Part shown: positions 1 through 8,711 of the stretch, piece by piece
Position numbering within the stretch: position 1 is the stretch's first letter
Layout: every line of letters starts with the position of its first letter
NCBI RefSeq assembly: GCF_000633395.1
Contig: NZ_AYMU01000022.1
Coordinates: 1 to 64,000 of the forward strand
DNA length: 64,000 nucleotides
Source: Pseudomonas sp. PH1b
GTDB taxonomy: Bacteria > Pseudomonadota > Gammaproteobacteria > Pseudomonadales > Pseudomonadaceae
Reading direction: 5' to 3'
Program-made: the position numbers and the translations under genes
Notes under the pieces: generated by a model
Told to the model about the DNA's origin: nothing
What the model saw: only the letters and a program-made list of their open reading frames with translations
The model's database searches: none

Positions 1-165
1 GCCGTTGACCACGATGCCATCGGCCATCGCCACCACAGGCTGCCAGAACATCAGGTTGGCCAGGATGAACGCCAGGCCCCGCTTGGGCAGCCCCCAAAAC
101 GACTCCCGCGCTTGCAGGGTGGCAGAAGGTTGGCGGGCCAGAAAGGCAAACTGACGAACATCCAT
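1..165 (-). CDS. Filamentous haemagglutinin-like TpsA exoprotein, N-terminal fragment
   Basis: The leftward reading frame is open from an ATG at 165 to the window edge and gives 55 residues beginning MDVRQFAFLARQPSA. A segment GLPKRGLAFILANLMFW followed by QPVVAMADGIVVNG looks like the extended signal peptide of large two-partner-secretion exoproteins (FHA/CdiA-like TpsA) of Pseudomonas; cleavage would fall near AMA-DG. Such proteins pass the inner membrane by Sec and the outer membrane through a TpsB pore. Most of the gene lies outside the window, so effector type and completeness are unknown. The family call rests on remembered similarity of this leader only. No strong ribosome site is visible. 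Confidence 0.6.
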   Translation of the reverse strand, partial: MDVRQFAFLARQPSATLQARESFWGLPKRGLAFILANLMFWQPVVAMADGIVVNG

Positions 166-617
166 GTCGTGTTTCTCAGGTCAGGAGCGCAAAGCAAAAC
201 GCGCGCTGATCGGCACAAGGGCTCACCCGGACAATGGGCAAGACACTTGTCTGCGGACAACTTTAAAGAGATGGGGAAGAAGCAAGCCGCCAAGGGGAAC
301 CGGGCAAGGCACCGCGCAACCTCATGCTCTGGGTGACGAACAACAGGTTCGCGCCTGGAAACGACAACAGGATCTGAGCAAGAAGCGCGATACCCATGCG
401 CCGCTATTCAGGCATCAATTTGCCTGAAGCCTTGCCGATGGAAGGCAGGGGCAACGGACGCCGATATTAGGACCGCTCCGGCCATCGAGGATGTAGGACT
501 TTTCTGAACAGTTAAGAGAAGTGTCGATATATCTCGGTAATGAGGGGCATCGCAACCACAGTAACGGGAGATCAGCAGGAGCCGGCGAACCAGCTCCTGC
601 AAGGGCTGGACGTTGTA
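166..617. other. Intergenic region upstream of the TpsA gene
   Basis: No convincing coding frame. It should hold the leftward promoter of the exoprotein gene and the 3' end of the amidohydrolase transcript. It is less GC-rich than the flanking genes around 480-560 and contains one REP-like palindrome (575-600). Nothing else recognisable. Confidence 0.4.
575..600. repeat. Single REP-like palindrome
   Basis: GCAGGAGC (575-582) and GCTCCTGC (593-600) form a perfect 8-bp stem around a 10-nt loop that contains CGGCGAACCA. The arms and the CGGCGAA core match the REP family found in tandem at 11178-11450 and 47496-47826, so this is probably a solitary copy. Confidence 0.6.
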
Positions 618-2468
618 TCAGAAGGCAAAGCACGAACAACCAAACGCCCCCCAAAAGCCCTGGAAGTCGCTCACCGGCACCGATGATTGACGGGCCCGCT
701 CATGGCCATGGGCGTGCACGGCACAAGGCCCGCTGCAGTGGTGCACCTGGTTGAGCAGTGGCGATGCAGGCTTCCAGTGCCCCGGGACCTTGACCACCGG
801 TGACCAGTCGGGGGTCACCGGCAAGGTCGGCGGGGCCAGTTTGTCGAACTCCCCTGCCCCATGCACCACCTTGCCGCCCACCACTGTGAGCAGGGACTCG
901 ATCCACTTGATCGCCTCTTCCTCGACGCTGAAGTAGTCCGCCGAGAGGGCCACCAGGTCCGCCAGTTGGCCAACCTTGATCTGGCCTTTCTTGCCCTGTT
1001 CCGAGGAGAACCAGGCGCTGCCGTGGGTGTAGAGTTCCAGCGCGGTGTCGCGGCTCAAGCCCTGGGGATACAGCTCCAGGCCGCCGACGGTACGGCCGCT
1101 GACCATCCAGTACAGCGAGGTCCAGGGGTTGTAGCTGGAGACCCGGGTGGCGTCGGTGCCGGCGCCCACCGGAATGCCTTCGGCGAGCATGCGCTGGATC
1201 GGTGGGGTCATCTCGGCGGCCTTGGCGCCGTAGCGCTCGACGAAGTATTCGCCCTGGAAGGCCATGCGGTCCTGGATCGCGATGCCGCCACCCAGGGCCC
1301 GTACCCGCTCGATGTTTTTCGGGCTGATGGTTTCCGCGTGGTCGAAGAACCACGGCAGGCCGTTGAACGGGATATCGCGGTCGACTTTCTCGAACACATC
1401 GAGCATGCGGCTGATGGATTCGTCATAGGTGGCGTGCAGGCGGAATGGCCAGCGCTGTTCCACCAGGTGGCGCACCACCGGCTCCAGTTCCTGCTCCATG
1501 GTCTGGGGCAGGTCCGGGCGCGGTTCGAGGAAGTCCTCGAAATCGGCGGCGGAAAACACCAGCATCTCCCCTGCCCCGTTGTGCCGCAGGAAATCGTCGC
1601 CCTGGCCGTAGGTGACGCTGCTGGTCCAGTTCTTGAAGTCCGCCAGTTCTTCCTTGGGCTTCTGGGTAAACAGGTTGTAGGCGATGCGCACGGTCAGTTG
1701 CTGCTTGGCCGCCAGCTCGTTGATCACCTGGTAGTCGTCCGGGTAGTTCTGGAAACCGCCACCGGCATCGATGGCGCTGGTGACCCCCAGGCGATTGAGT
1801 TCACGCATGAACTGGCGCGTGGAGTTGACCTGGTAATCCAGGGGCAGCTTGGGGCCCTTGGCCAGGGTCGAGTACAGGATCATCGCATTGGGCCGGGCGA
1901 TCAGCATGCCGGTGGGGTTGCCATTGGCGTCGCGCACGATCTCGCCACCGGGCGGGTTCGGAGTGTTGCGGTCGTAGCCCACCACTCGCAGCGCGGCGCG
2001 GTTGAGCAAGGCACGGTCATACAGGTGCAGGACGAACACCGGGGTGTCGGGCGCGGCCTGGTTCAGTTCTTCCAGGGTCGGCAGGCGTTTCTCGGAGAAC
2101 TGGAATTCGTTCCAGCCGCCCACCACCCGCACCCACTGCGGCGCCGGGGTGCGCTGGGCCTGGTCCTTGAGCAGGCGCAGGGCATCCACCAGGGAGGGCA
2201 CGCCTTCCCAGCGCAGCTCCAGGTTGTAGTTGAGGCCGCCGCGGATCAGGTGCAGGTGAGAGTCGTTGAGCCCCGGGATCACGGTGCGTCCCTGAAGATC
2301 GATGACCTGGGTCGCGCTGCCCCGCAGGGCCATGGCCTCGGTGTCGTTGCCCACGGCGATGAAGCGCCCGTCCTTGATGGCCACGGCACTGGCCCGGGGT
2401 TTGGCCCGGTCCACGGTGTGCAGGCGGCCGTTGAACAGGATCAGATCGGCAATTGCGTTGGTGTTCAT
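618..2468 (-). CDS. YtcJ-like metal-dependent amidohydrolase
   Basis: 616 residues from the ATG at 2468 (MNTNAIADLILFNG); the frame runs further upstream, but this start fits the family and has a weak GGAG upstream. Amidohydrolase_3 (YtcJ-type) enzyme: the metal-binding HxH is at H71-L-H73 in NDSHLHLIRGG, with later histidines in HATYDES and FDHAETISP and a catalytic-type aspartate in GTDATRV. The family hydrolyses C-N bonds of cyclic or N-acyl substrates; the substrate here is unknown. No signal peptide, so probably cytoplasmic. Last gene of a leftward set with the monooxygenase, hydrolase and isochorismatase genes. The tail after about residue 575 is rich in Cys and His and looks unusual for the family. 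Confidence 0.85.
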   Translation of the reverse strand: MNTNAIADLILFNGRLHTVDRAKPRASAVAIKDGRFIAVGNDTEAMALRGSATQVIDLQGRTVIPGLNDSHLHLIRGGLNYNLELRWEGVPSLVDALRLLKDQAQRTPAPQWVRVVGGWNEFQFSEKRLPTLEELNQAAPDTPVFVLHLYDRALLNRAALRVVGYDRNTPNPPGGEIVRDANGNPTGMLIARPNAMILYSTLAKGPKLPLDYQVNSTRQFMRELNRLGVTSAIDAGGGFQNYPDDYQVINELAAKQQLTVRIAYNLFTQKPKEELADFKNWTSSVTYGQGDDFLRHNGAGEMLVFSAADFEDFLEPRPDLPQTMEQELEPVVRHLVEQRWPFRLHATYDESISRMLDVFEKVDRDIPFNGLPWFFDHAETISPKNIERVRALGGGIAIQDRMAFQGEYFVERYGAKAAEMTPPIQRMLAEGIPVGAGTDATRVSSYNPWTSLYWMVSGRTVGGLELYPQGLSRDTALELYTHGSAWFSSEQGKKGQIKVGQLADLVALSADYFSVEEEAIKWIESLLTVVGGKVVHGAGEFDKLAPPTLPVTPDWSPVVKVPGHWKPASPLLNQVHHCSGPCAVHAHGHERARQSSVPVSDFQGFWGAFGCSCFAF

Positions 2469-2500
2469 GGCACTACTCCGGATAAAGGTCACAAGGGGTA

Positions 2501-3079
2501 TCAGGCCGCGCCGCGCGGTTGCAGCCAGCGGCTGAACAGGCGGGTGACCCGGGGCATGAAGACATAGACCACCAGCAGCACGATGCTCAGGGTGATCAGC
2601 ACCGTGGCCGGCACATAGGCGCCCAGCCAGGGCAACAGGGTGAACACGGGCTTCCACAACTGCGGCACCAGAAAGCTCAGCGGCAGGATCACCAGGAACG
2701 TCACGCAGGCTTGTTTCCAGCGCGGTGGCGGGGTCGGCGCACCGCTGTCCTGGGGGGTGAACCAGAACTCGCGGTCGGCGTTGATTTCGGTCTGGTCACC
2801 GTCGGCCAACAAATGCTGGGCCTGCTGCACCAGTTCGCGGCGGTCAGCGGAGTCCAGCCAGTGCTGCAGCTGTTCGGTGCTGGCAAAGCGCAGGACGCTG
2901 GTGAACAGCCCGAGGCCGCCGCTGTGGCCGCGGACTACGTCGATCCCCAGGTGCCCCGGGTAGCTGCGGGCCTTGGCGATGATCTGGCGCAACCAGGTTT
3001 CATACTCCTGGTCGCGGCCTTTCTGGATCCGGTGGCGTACCAGCAAGGTCACGACACCGTCGGTGAGTTCGATATTCAT
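2501..3079 (-). CDS. Antibiotic biosynthesis monooxygenase (ABM)-domain membrane protein
   Basis: 192 residues from ATG 3079 (MNIELTDGVVTLLVRHRI), preceded by GGAG at good spacing. Residues about 8-105 form an ABM dimeric alpha-beta barrel domain with the usual pattern of small quinol monooxygenases (YETWLRQII, YPGHLGIDV, ST..LQHWLDS). After about residue 125 come two strongly hydrophobic helices (FLVILPLSFLVPQLW and VLITLSIVLLVVYVF), so the protein is an ABM domain tethered to the inner membrane. It lies 32 nt before the amidohydrolase and is probably cotranscribed with it. The reaction is not predictable from sequence. Confidence 0.8.
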   Translation of the reverse strand: MNIELTDGVVTLLVRHRIQKGRDQEYETWLRQIIAKARSYPGHLGIDVVRGHSGGLGLFTSVLRFASTEQLQHWLDSADRRELVQQAQHLLADGDQTEINADREFWFTPQDSGAPTPPPRWKQACVTFLVILPLSFLVPQLWKPVFTLLPWLGAYVPATVLITLSIVLLVVYVFMPRVTRLFSRWLQPRGAA

Positions 3080-3152
3080 CAAGGGCTCCACAGTGCGGGA
3101 AGGAGGATCGCGTCGGGCGCGGCCCGGCAGCACCGACGCTACACAGTCAAGC

Positions 3153-3980
3153 TCAGCCCTGCTGGATGAACGCCAGCAGGTCGGCGTTGAGCAACTCTTT
3201 ATGGGTGTCGGTCAGGCCGTGTGGTGCACCGGCATAGACCACCAGCCGAGCATTGGCGATCAGCTTGGCCGAAGCCCGGCCCGCGGCGTCGATCGGTACG
3301 ATCTGGTCGTCGTCGCCATGCACCACCAGGGTCGGGATGTCGAACTGCTTCAGGTCTTCGGTGAAGTCGGTCTCGGAGAACGCCCGGATGCAGTCGTAGG
3401 CATTCTTGTGCCCGGCCTGCATGCCCTGCAGCCAGAAGCTGTCGATCATGCCCTGGGACACCTTGGCCCCCGGCCGGTTGAAGCCGAAGAACGGACCACT
3501 AGCGATGTCCTTGTACAGCTGCGAGCGGTCGGCCACGGCGCCGGCGCGGATGCCGTCGAACACCTCCAGCGGCAGGCCCCCGGGGTTGGCCGCGGTCTTG
3601 AGCATCAGCGGTGGCACCGCCGAGATCAGCCCGGCCTTGGCCAGGCGCGCGGTGCCATGGCGACCGATGTAGCGCGCCACTTCGCCGCCGCCGGTGGAGA
3701 AGCCCAAAAGTACCGCCTGCTGCAGGTCCAGGTGCTCGATCAGCTGCGCCAGATCGTCGGCGTAGGTGTCCATGTCGTTGCCGTCCCAGGGCTGGCTGGA
3801 ACGCCCGTGACCGCGGCGGTCGTGGGCGATGACCCGGTAGCCGTGGTCAGCCAGGAACAGCATCTGCGCCTCCCAGCTGTCGGCACTCAGCGGCCAGCCA
3901 TGGCTGAAGACCACGGGCTGACCGCGGCCCCAGTCCTTGTAATAGAGTTCGGTGCCGTCGCGGGTGATGAAGGTGCTCAT
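3153..3980 (-). CDS. Alpha/beta hydrolase, arylesterase / cofactor-free haloperoxidase family
   Basis: 275 residues from ATG 3980 (MSTFITRDGTELYYKDWG). It closely resembles the P. fluorescens arylesterase/perhydrolase and non-haem chloroperoxidase family: oxyanion motif HGWPLSADSW (27-36), nucleophile elbow GFSTGG with S95, acid D223 in VVHGDDDQIVP, and base H254 in GAPHGLTD. Members hydrolyse aryl esters and lactones and can form peracids. No export signal. It sits between the isochorismatase and ABM genes in one leftward unit. The frame is open further upstream, but the family start is clearly this ATG. Confidence 0.9.
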   Translation of the reverse strand: MSTFITRDGTELYYKDWGRGQPVVFSHGWPLSADSWEAQMLFLADHGYRVIAHDRRGHGRSSQPWDGNDMDTYADDLAQLIEHLDLQQAVLLGFSTGGGEVARYIGRHGTARLAKAGLISAVPPLMLKTAANPGGLPLEVFDGIRAGAVADRSQLYKDIASGPFFGFNRPGAKVSQGMIDSFWLQGMQAGHKNAYDCIRAFSETDFTEDLKQFDIPTLVVHGDDDQIVPIDAAGRASAKLIANARLVVYAGAPHGLTDTHKELLNADLLAFIQQG

Positions 3981-4113
3981 TGCAAGTGTCCTTGGGTTCG
4001 AGGGAGGAACACCGGACACCCATGGCATCCGGAACTGTGCAACCTTGGGCAAGCGTAGAAGCTGGCCCGCTGGCGAAGGGGGCGAATGCCCCCTGGGCCG
4101 ACGAACTCCTTGG

Positions 4114-4755
4114 TTACAGCTGACGCTGGGGCGCCTTGTGCACCATGGTGTAGGCGTAGTCCACGCCCATGCCGTAGGCGCCGCTGTGCTCACGCACCAG
4201 GTCCATCACCGCGTCGTAGGTGTCCTTGTGGGCCCAGTCACGCTGGTATTCGAGCAGCACCTGCTGCCAGGTCACCGGCACCGCGCCGGCCTGGATCATG
4301 CGCTGCACAGACATGTCATGGGCTTCCTGGGTGGTGCCACCAGAAGCGTCGGTGACGATGTACACCTCATAGCCTTCAGCCAGGGCTTCCAGGGCCGGGA
4401 AAGTCAGGCAGACCTCGGTCCACAGCGCCGCCATGATCAGTTTCTTGCGCCCGGTGGCCTTGACTGCCGCCACCAGCTTGCGGTCTTCCCAGGAGTTCAT
4501 CGACGTGCGCTCGATGGGCTGCTGGTCCGGAAACACCGCCAGCAGTTCCGGCCAGATGTAGCCGCTGAAGCTCTCGGTTTCCACCGAGGTGAAAAGAGTC
4601 GGCACGTTGAAGATCCTTGCCGTCTTGGCCAGGGCCACGGTGTTGTTCTTCAGGGTCTGGCGATCGATCGACTGCACGCCGAAGGACATCTGCGGCTGGT
4701 GATCGATGAGAATCAGGGCGGAGTTGCTGGGGTTCAGCAGTTCACGAATGGACAT
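4114..4755 (-). CDS. Isochorismatase-family cysteine hydrolase (YcaC-like)
   Basis: 213 residues, ATG 4755 with AAGGAA close upstream. Single isochorismatase-like fold: D18 in LILIDHQPQM and nucleophilic C116 in WTEVCLTFPALEALAEGY, followed by VTDASGGTTQEAHDMS, which matches the YcaC subgroup. Where other family members carry the third catalytic residue, a lysine, this protein reads IERTSMNSWED, as YcaC-type proteins often do. Function of the subgroup is unproven. First gene of the leftward set and divergent from the LysR gene at 4917, which probably controls it. Confidence 0.85.
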   Translation of the reverse strand: MSIRELLNPSNSALILIDHQPQMSFGVQSIDRQTLKNNTVALAKTARIFNVPTLFTSVETESFSGYIWPELLAVFPDQQPIERTSMNSWEDRKLVAAVKATGRKKLIMAALWTEVCLTFPALEALAEGYEVYIVTDASGGTTQEAHDMSVQRMIQAGAVPVTWQQVLLEYQRDWAHKDTYDAVMDLVREHSGAYGMGVDYAYTMVHKAPQRQL

Positions 4756-4865
4756 GGCGAGTTCCTTTTGCAGTCAGAGAGTGAGGTTTGAACATGACCG
4801 GTTGATGGCGCCGGCGGCGCCCTGGTGTGCCCGGCTTGGTGGCTAATTTAGGGGCTGGCTGAAAA

Positions 4866-4879
4866 AGGGACAATTCCCT
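4866..4879. promoter_or_regulatory. Candidate LysR operator (palindrome plus direct repeat)
   Basis: AGGGACAATTCCCT is a perfect AGGGA-N4-TCCCT palindrome in the 161-bp divergent gap. The 13-mer AAAAAGGGACAAT containing its left half occurs at 4862-4874 and again at 4903-4915, just before the LysR start. Two spaced half-sites near the start of a LysR gene fit an autoregulatory recognition site and activation site. Inference only. Confidence 0.5.
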
Positions 4880-4916
4880 AAAATCGAGAATCATTGATTC
4901 CAAAAAAGGGACAATA

Positions 4917-5813
4917 ATGGACCGTATCGAATGCATGCGCGCCTTCGTCGTCACTGTCGACGAGAACGGCTTTGCTGCCGCCGCACGAGCGATGGACGTG
5001 CCGCGCTCCAAGGTCAGCAAGCAGATCCAGGCCCTGGAAGAAGCCATCGGTGTGCAGTTGCTGCAACGCACCACCCGCAGCCTGCACCTGACCGCCGCTG
5101 GCGCCGAGTACTACGAGACCGCCCGCGAGGTGCTGGCGACGGTGGACGAAGCCGAACAGCGCGCCCGGGACGGCGTCGCCGAGTTGCGCGGGGTACTGCG
5201 GGTCAACGCCCCCATGTCCTTCGGCCTGCGCCGGCTTGGGCCACTGGTGCCGCTGTTCCATGAGCGACACCCGCTGATCGAGCTGCAACTGGTGCTCAGC
5301 GACCAGCAGGTGGACCCGGTGCGCGGCGGCTTCGACGTGACCCTGCGCATCGCCAGCCTGGTGGATTCGTCCATGGTGGCCCGCCAGTTGGCACCGGCAC
5401 CACGGATCATGGTGGCCTCCCCCGGCTACCTGGAACGGGCCGGTATGCCTCGCCATCCCAAGGACCTGAGCGGCCACCAGTGCCTCAACTACGGCTACCT
5501 GCAAAGCGGTGTCAGCCTGCAATTGAGCAACGGCAACGACCTGCAGCGGGTGCACGTCACCGGCCCCTTGCACGCCAACAATGGCGACTTGCTGGCCCAG
5601 GCCGCCGAGGCCGGCATGGGCATCGCCCTGCTGCCGGACTTCATCGTCGAGGAGGCCCTGGCCGCCGGGCGCCTGGTGCCGGTGCTCGGTGAATGGCAAG
5701 CGCCGCCCATCAGCATCAACGTGGTCTACCCCACGGCGCGGCGGGTACCGCAGAAGACCCGCGCCTTCATCGATTTCCTGGTCAGCCAGCTCAGTGACCA
5801 GCCCCCGGCCTGA
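4917..5813 (+). CDS. LysR-family transcriptional regulator
   Basis: 298 residues (MDRIECMRAFVVTVDENGFAAAARAMDVPRSKVSKQI). N-terminal winged HTH at about 1-60 and a type-2 periplasmic-binding effector domain at about 90-295 (LRVNAPMSFGLRRLGPL, MGIALLPDFIVEEAL), as in the CrgA/AaeR-like subgroup of LysR proteins. Divergently arranged with the isochorismatase gene and, by position, the probable regulator of that four-gene unit. The inducer is unknown. AGGGA six bases before the ATG can serve as ribosome site and also lies in the candidate operator repeat. Confidence 0.9.
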   Translation: MDRIECMRAFVVTVDENGFAAAARAMDVPRSKVSKQIQALEEAIGVQLLQRTTRSLHLTAAGAEYYETAREVLATVDEAEQRARDGVAELRGVLRVNAPMSFGLRRLGPLVPLFHERHPLIELQLVLSDQQVDPVRGGFDVTLRIASLVDSSMVARQLAPAPRIMVASPGYLERAGMPRHPKDLSGHQCLNYGYLQSGVSLQLSNGNDLQRVHVTGPLHANNGDLLAQAAEAGMGIALLPDFIVEEALAAGRLVPVLGEWQAPPISINVVYPTARRVPQKTRAFIDFLVSQLSDQPPA

Positions 5814-5845
5814 AACCACCCGCGGCCCTGGCGGACCAACGACCG

Positions 5846-5861
5846 CCGCTGCGCGCAGCGG
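5846..5861. repeat. Short REP-like hairpin
   Basis: CCGCTGCGCGCAGCGG is a perfect 16-nt palindrome followed by GGCTCCTAC (5862-5870), the inverse of the GTAGGAGC end of local REP elements. It lies between the LysR gene and the methyltransferase gene. Probably a degenerate single REP half. Confidence 0.5.
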
Positions 5862-5905
5862 GGCTCCTACACTCAAGGAAGGTCCCCGACAGGTGCGCAC
5901 TGATC

Positions 5906-6565
5906 ATGAAAATCTCTCCCCAACTGGCCGTCTCCAGCCTGCTCGGCGCCCTGGCCTACCTGGGCCTGGCGATCTACGGCAGTGGCGGTTTCGCCAGGTT
6001 CTTCAGCCATCCACCATTGACCCTGATCGCCCTCGCCACCCTGCTGATGGTGGTCGCTTCGCTGTACAGCGAAGTCAACCTGAGCAGCGGCGAACAGGAA
6101 GACCAGGGCAACCGCTGGGTGCTGCCGGTGTTCGGGGTGATCGGTCTGTTGAGCGGCTTCCTTCCGGCCTATAGCGATCGCGTGGAGTTCTGGACCTTCG
6201 GCGCTGAGGGCTTGCGCTGGCTCGGCGCCCTGCTGTTCATCGCCGGTGGCGTGCTGCGCCTGTGGCCGGTGTTCATCCTTGGCCGGCGCTTCAGCGGCCT
6301 GGTGGCGATCCAGTCCGGCCACCGCCTGGTCACCGAGGGCCTGTACCGGCATCTGCGCAACCCCAGCTACCTGGGCCTGCTGGTGAATGCCGTGGGCTGG
6401 GCCCTGGCGTTTCGCTCGGGGCTGGGACTGTTGCTGGCGGCCCTGACGCTGATCCCGCTGATCGCAAGGATCCGTTCCGAAGAGGAATTGCTGCTGAGGC
6501 ATTTCGGCAACGACTACCAGGCGTACTGCGCCCGCAGCTGGCGCTTGCTGCCGGGCATCTACTGA
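5906..6565 (+). CDS. Isoprenylcysteine carboxyl methyltransferase-family membrane protein
   Basis: 219 residues, mostly hydrophobic, with about five to six membrane helices. The C-terminal third has the signature of the ICMT/phospholipid methyltransferase family: LGRRFSGLVAIQSGHRLVTEG, then RHLRNPSYLGLL, and the terminal SEEELLLRHFGNDYQAYCA followed by LLPGIY. The family transfers methyl groups from SAM at the membrane; bacterial substrates are mostly unknown. Preceded by a short REP-like hairpin and followed by a 640-bp gap, so it appears to be a single-gene unit. Confidence 0.8.
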   Translation: MKISPQLAVSSLLGALAYLGLAIYGSGGFARFFSHPPLTLIALATLLMVVASLYSEVNLSSGEQEDQGNRWVLPVFGVIGLLSGFLPAYSDRVEFWTFGAEGLRWLGALLFIAGGVLRLWPVFILGRRFSGLVAIQSGHRLVTEGLYRHLRNPSYLGLLVNAVGWALAFRSGLGLLLAALTLIPLIARIRSEEELLLRHFGNDYQAYCARSWRLLPGIY

Positions 6566-7208
6566 CCCCGGCAAGCCCTTCTGTAAAATAAATTACACAC
6601 CGGGAGTTGACCTCTCGCGAGGCTCTGGCACGGGGTTCTGCCTCCAAAGAGCAACCCCGTGAACGGGATATCGAGGCCTCTCCCCCCCTTACATTGGCGA
6701 GTGGATTCTTGCAGTATTGATCCGCCCCGGGCCGCGGATCCCGTTATCCGCCCCCTCGGCACTCGGTTCATGCCCAGAATAATCACAACGAACTCGACAG
6801 CGAGATCACCTGGCCGATGCCTCACCTGAGCCCGTTTCACGGATTCGACAGATTAGCTTCCGCGCCCATCAGTGGCAGCGGTGGTGCTGTCGACGCTCGG
6901 TGCTTGCGGCCCTTGCTTGCCCTTCTCCAGCCGCCTCATGAGGTTCATGAGGAGCGCCCCGGCGTTATCGGTTTGCCCCTGGCGGACAGGTGCTGCCCAT
7001 GAAACTCCTGGTCAACCTGCCCATGGCCCTCTGCCGCTCGCGCCTGCGCCACTCCTCACGCCCTCCGGATCACTCGCCTACGGTCTGATCGCACGCCCCC
7101 GGGCGTGTCGCTCCCCGAGCTGCTTTCTGCCCTTGCAACCGAGCCCTGCGCGGCGTCGTTGCAGGACCTGAAAACCTGCGCGCCCTGAACGGCGCAAGCG
7201 AGTCATCC
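6566..7208. other. Long intergenic region before the glutamylpolyamine synthetase
   Basis: No frame here resembles a gene. Visible items are a 9-bp stem (CACGGGGTT 6629-6637 with AACCCCGTG 6653-6661, no T-run) and a low-GC stretch near 6776-6800 (AGAATAATCACAACGAA) of the A-rich kind found before Crc/Hfq-controlled Pseudomonas genes. It must contain the promoter of the gene at 7209. I cannot place the start site. Confidence 0.4.
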
Positions 7209-8573
7209 ATGAATTTTGCTCCCCTCGACGAAGCCCATCGTTTCCTTGCCGCCAACCCCGATATCGACATGATCGAGCTGTTCATCCTCGACGCCAACGG
7301 CGTGCCCCGGGGCAAGCTGCTGCACCGCGAAGAACTGCTGGCGGTGTACCAAAGCGGCCGGCCCCTGCCCAGCACCATCCTCGGCCTGACCCTCAACGGC
7401 GACGACGTGGAAAACTCCGGGCTGGTGTGGGATGTCGGCGATATCGACTGCCGTGCCTATCCCCTGGCGGGCAGCCTGGTGCGCCTGCCCTGGCGGCAGA
7501 TTCCCACCGCAGCCGTACAGGTCAGCATGCACCCGCAAGAGGGCCTGCCCGCCAGCATCGCCGACCCGCGCCACCTGTTGATCAAGGTCATCGACGGGCT
7601 CAAGGCCGAGGGCTACCACCCGGTGATGGCCTGCGAGCTGGAGTTCTACCTGCTGGACAGCAAACGGGACGCCCAAGGCCACCCGCAACCGGCCCTGGAT
7701 GCCGATGGCGGCCGGCCACGGACCACCCAGGTCTATGGCCTGCGCGAACTGGAGCAGATCGAGCCGTTCCTCGCCGACCTCTATGCGGCCTGCAAACTGC
7801 AAGGCATTCCGGCACGCACGGCGATCTCCGAGTACGCCCCCGGGCAGGTGGAAATCACCCTGGAGCACGGCGACGCCCTGGCGGCCATGGACCAGGCCGT
7901 GCGCTACAAGCGCCTGGTCAAGGCCGTGGCCCACAGGCACGGGATGCAGGCGACCTTCATGGCCAAGCCCTTCGATCACCTGGCGGGCACCGGCATGCAC
8001 ATGCACGTGAGCATCGCCGATGCCGAAGGCCGCAACCTGTTCGCCGCCGAAGACCCCGCCGGCACCCCGCTGCTGCGCGAAGCGGTGGGCGGCATGCTTG
8101 CCTCGCTCCTGGAGTCACTGTTGCTGTTCTGCCCCAACGCCAACTCCTACCGACGCTTCCAGAGCAACAGCTATGCGCCCCTGGCCCCCACCTGGGGGGT
8201 CGACAACCGCACCGTGAGCCTGCGGGTACCGGGCGGTCCAGCCAACAGCCGGCACATCGAACACCGGATCTGCGGCGCTGACGCCAACCCCTATCTCGCC
8301 GCGGCGGCGATCCTCGCCGGGATCCATCGCGGCCTGCGCGAACACCTCGACCCGGGCGAGCCGGTCCAAGGCAACGGCTACGCCCAAGCCAGCGAACTGC
8401 TGCCCACCGACTGGCTGACCTCATTGGTCGCCCTGGAGCAGTCGGCCTGGGCCCGGGATGCCCTGGGCTGCGAGTTCCTCGGCGTGTACCTGGCGGTCAA
8501 GCGCGCCGAGTACCGCCAGTTCATGGCCGAAGTCGGTGAACAGGACTGGCGCTGGTACCTGACCCAGGCCTGA
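7209..8573 (+). CDS. Glutamine synthetase-family protein, probable gamma-glutamylpolyamine synthetase
   Basis: 454 residues. The GS beta-grasp domain (about 15-110) is followed by the catalytic domain with metal and ATP motifs ELEFYLLD, GTGMHMHVSIAD, the ammonia/substrate loop NSYRRFQSN, and DNRTVSLRVPGG...HIEHRICGADANPYLAAAAILAG. It resembles PuuA/SpuI-type enzymes, which ligate glutamate to putrescine, other polyamines or ethanolamine, rather than GlnA; there is no adenylylation-type C-terminus. The FAD oxidase 138 bp downstream is the usual next step in the gamma-glutamylated polyamine route, which strengthens the call. Exact amine substrate unknown. Confidence 0.85.
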   Translation: MNFAPLDEAHRFLAANPDIDMIELFILDANGVPRGKLLHREELLAVYQSGRPLPSTILGLTLNGDDVENSGLVWDVGDIDCRAYPLAGSLVRLPWRQIPTAAVQVSMHPQEGLPASIADPRHLLIKVIDGLKAEGYHPVMACELEFYLLDSKRDAQGHPQPALDADGGRPRTTQVYGLRELEQIEPFLADLYAACKLQGIPARTAISEYAPGQVEITLEHGDALAAMDQAVRYKRLVKAVAHRHGMQATFMAKPFDHLAGTGMHMHVSIADAEGRNLFAAEDPAGTPLLREAVGGMLASLLESLLLFCPNANSYRRFQSNSYAPLAPTWGVDNRTVSLRVPGGPANSRHIEHRICGADANPYLAAAAILAGIHRGLREHLDPGEPVQGNGYAQASELLPTDWLTSLVALEQSAWARDALGCEFLGVYLAVKRAEYRQFMAEVGEQDWRWYLTQA

Positions 8574-8711
8574 GGCCCCGTTACCGATCTGCCGTGCGCG
8601 GCTCAGGGGCGCTCAAGCAGCGCCGAGCCCGCCGGCCCAGCGCCAGATTTCCAGGCCCTGGCCGCTGCCTGCTCGCAGCGGCCCGGCTCACTTTTTCACG
8701 AGGATCCAACC

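Noticed and set aside
861..2567. 568-residue open frame on the + strand, opposite the amidohydrolase
   Set aside because: It is the antisense shadow of a conserved gene in high-GC DNA; composition is biased to His, Gln and Gly and no family pattern appears.
6627..6643. Sigma-54 promoter (TGGCACGGGGTTCTGC) upstream of the glutamylpolyamine synthetase
   Set aside because: The GG and GC elements are 11 and not 10 bases apart, the -12 box is poor, and it lies over 560 bp from the gene.
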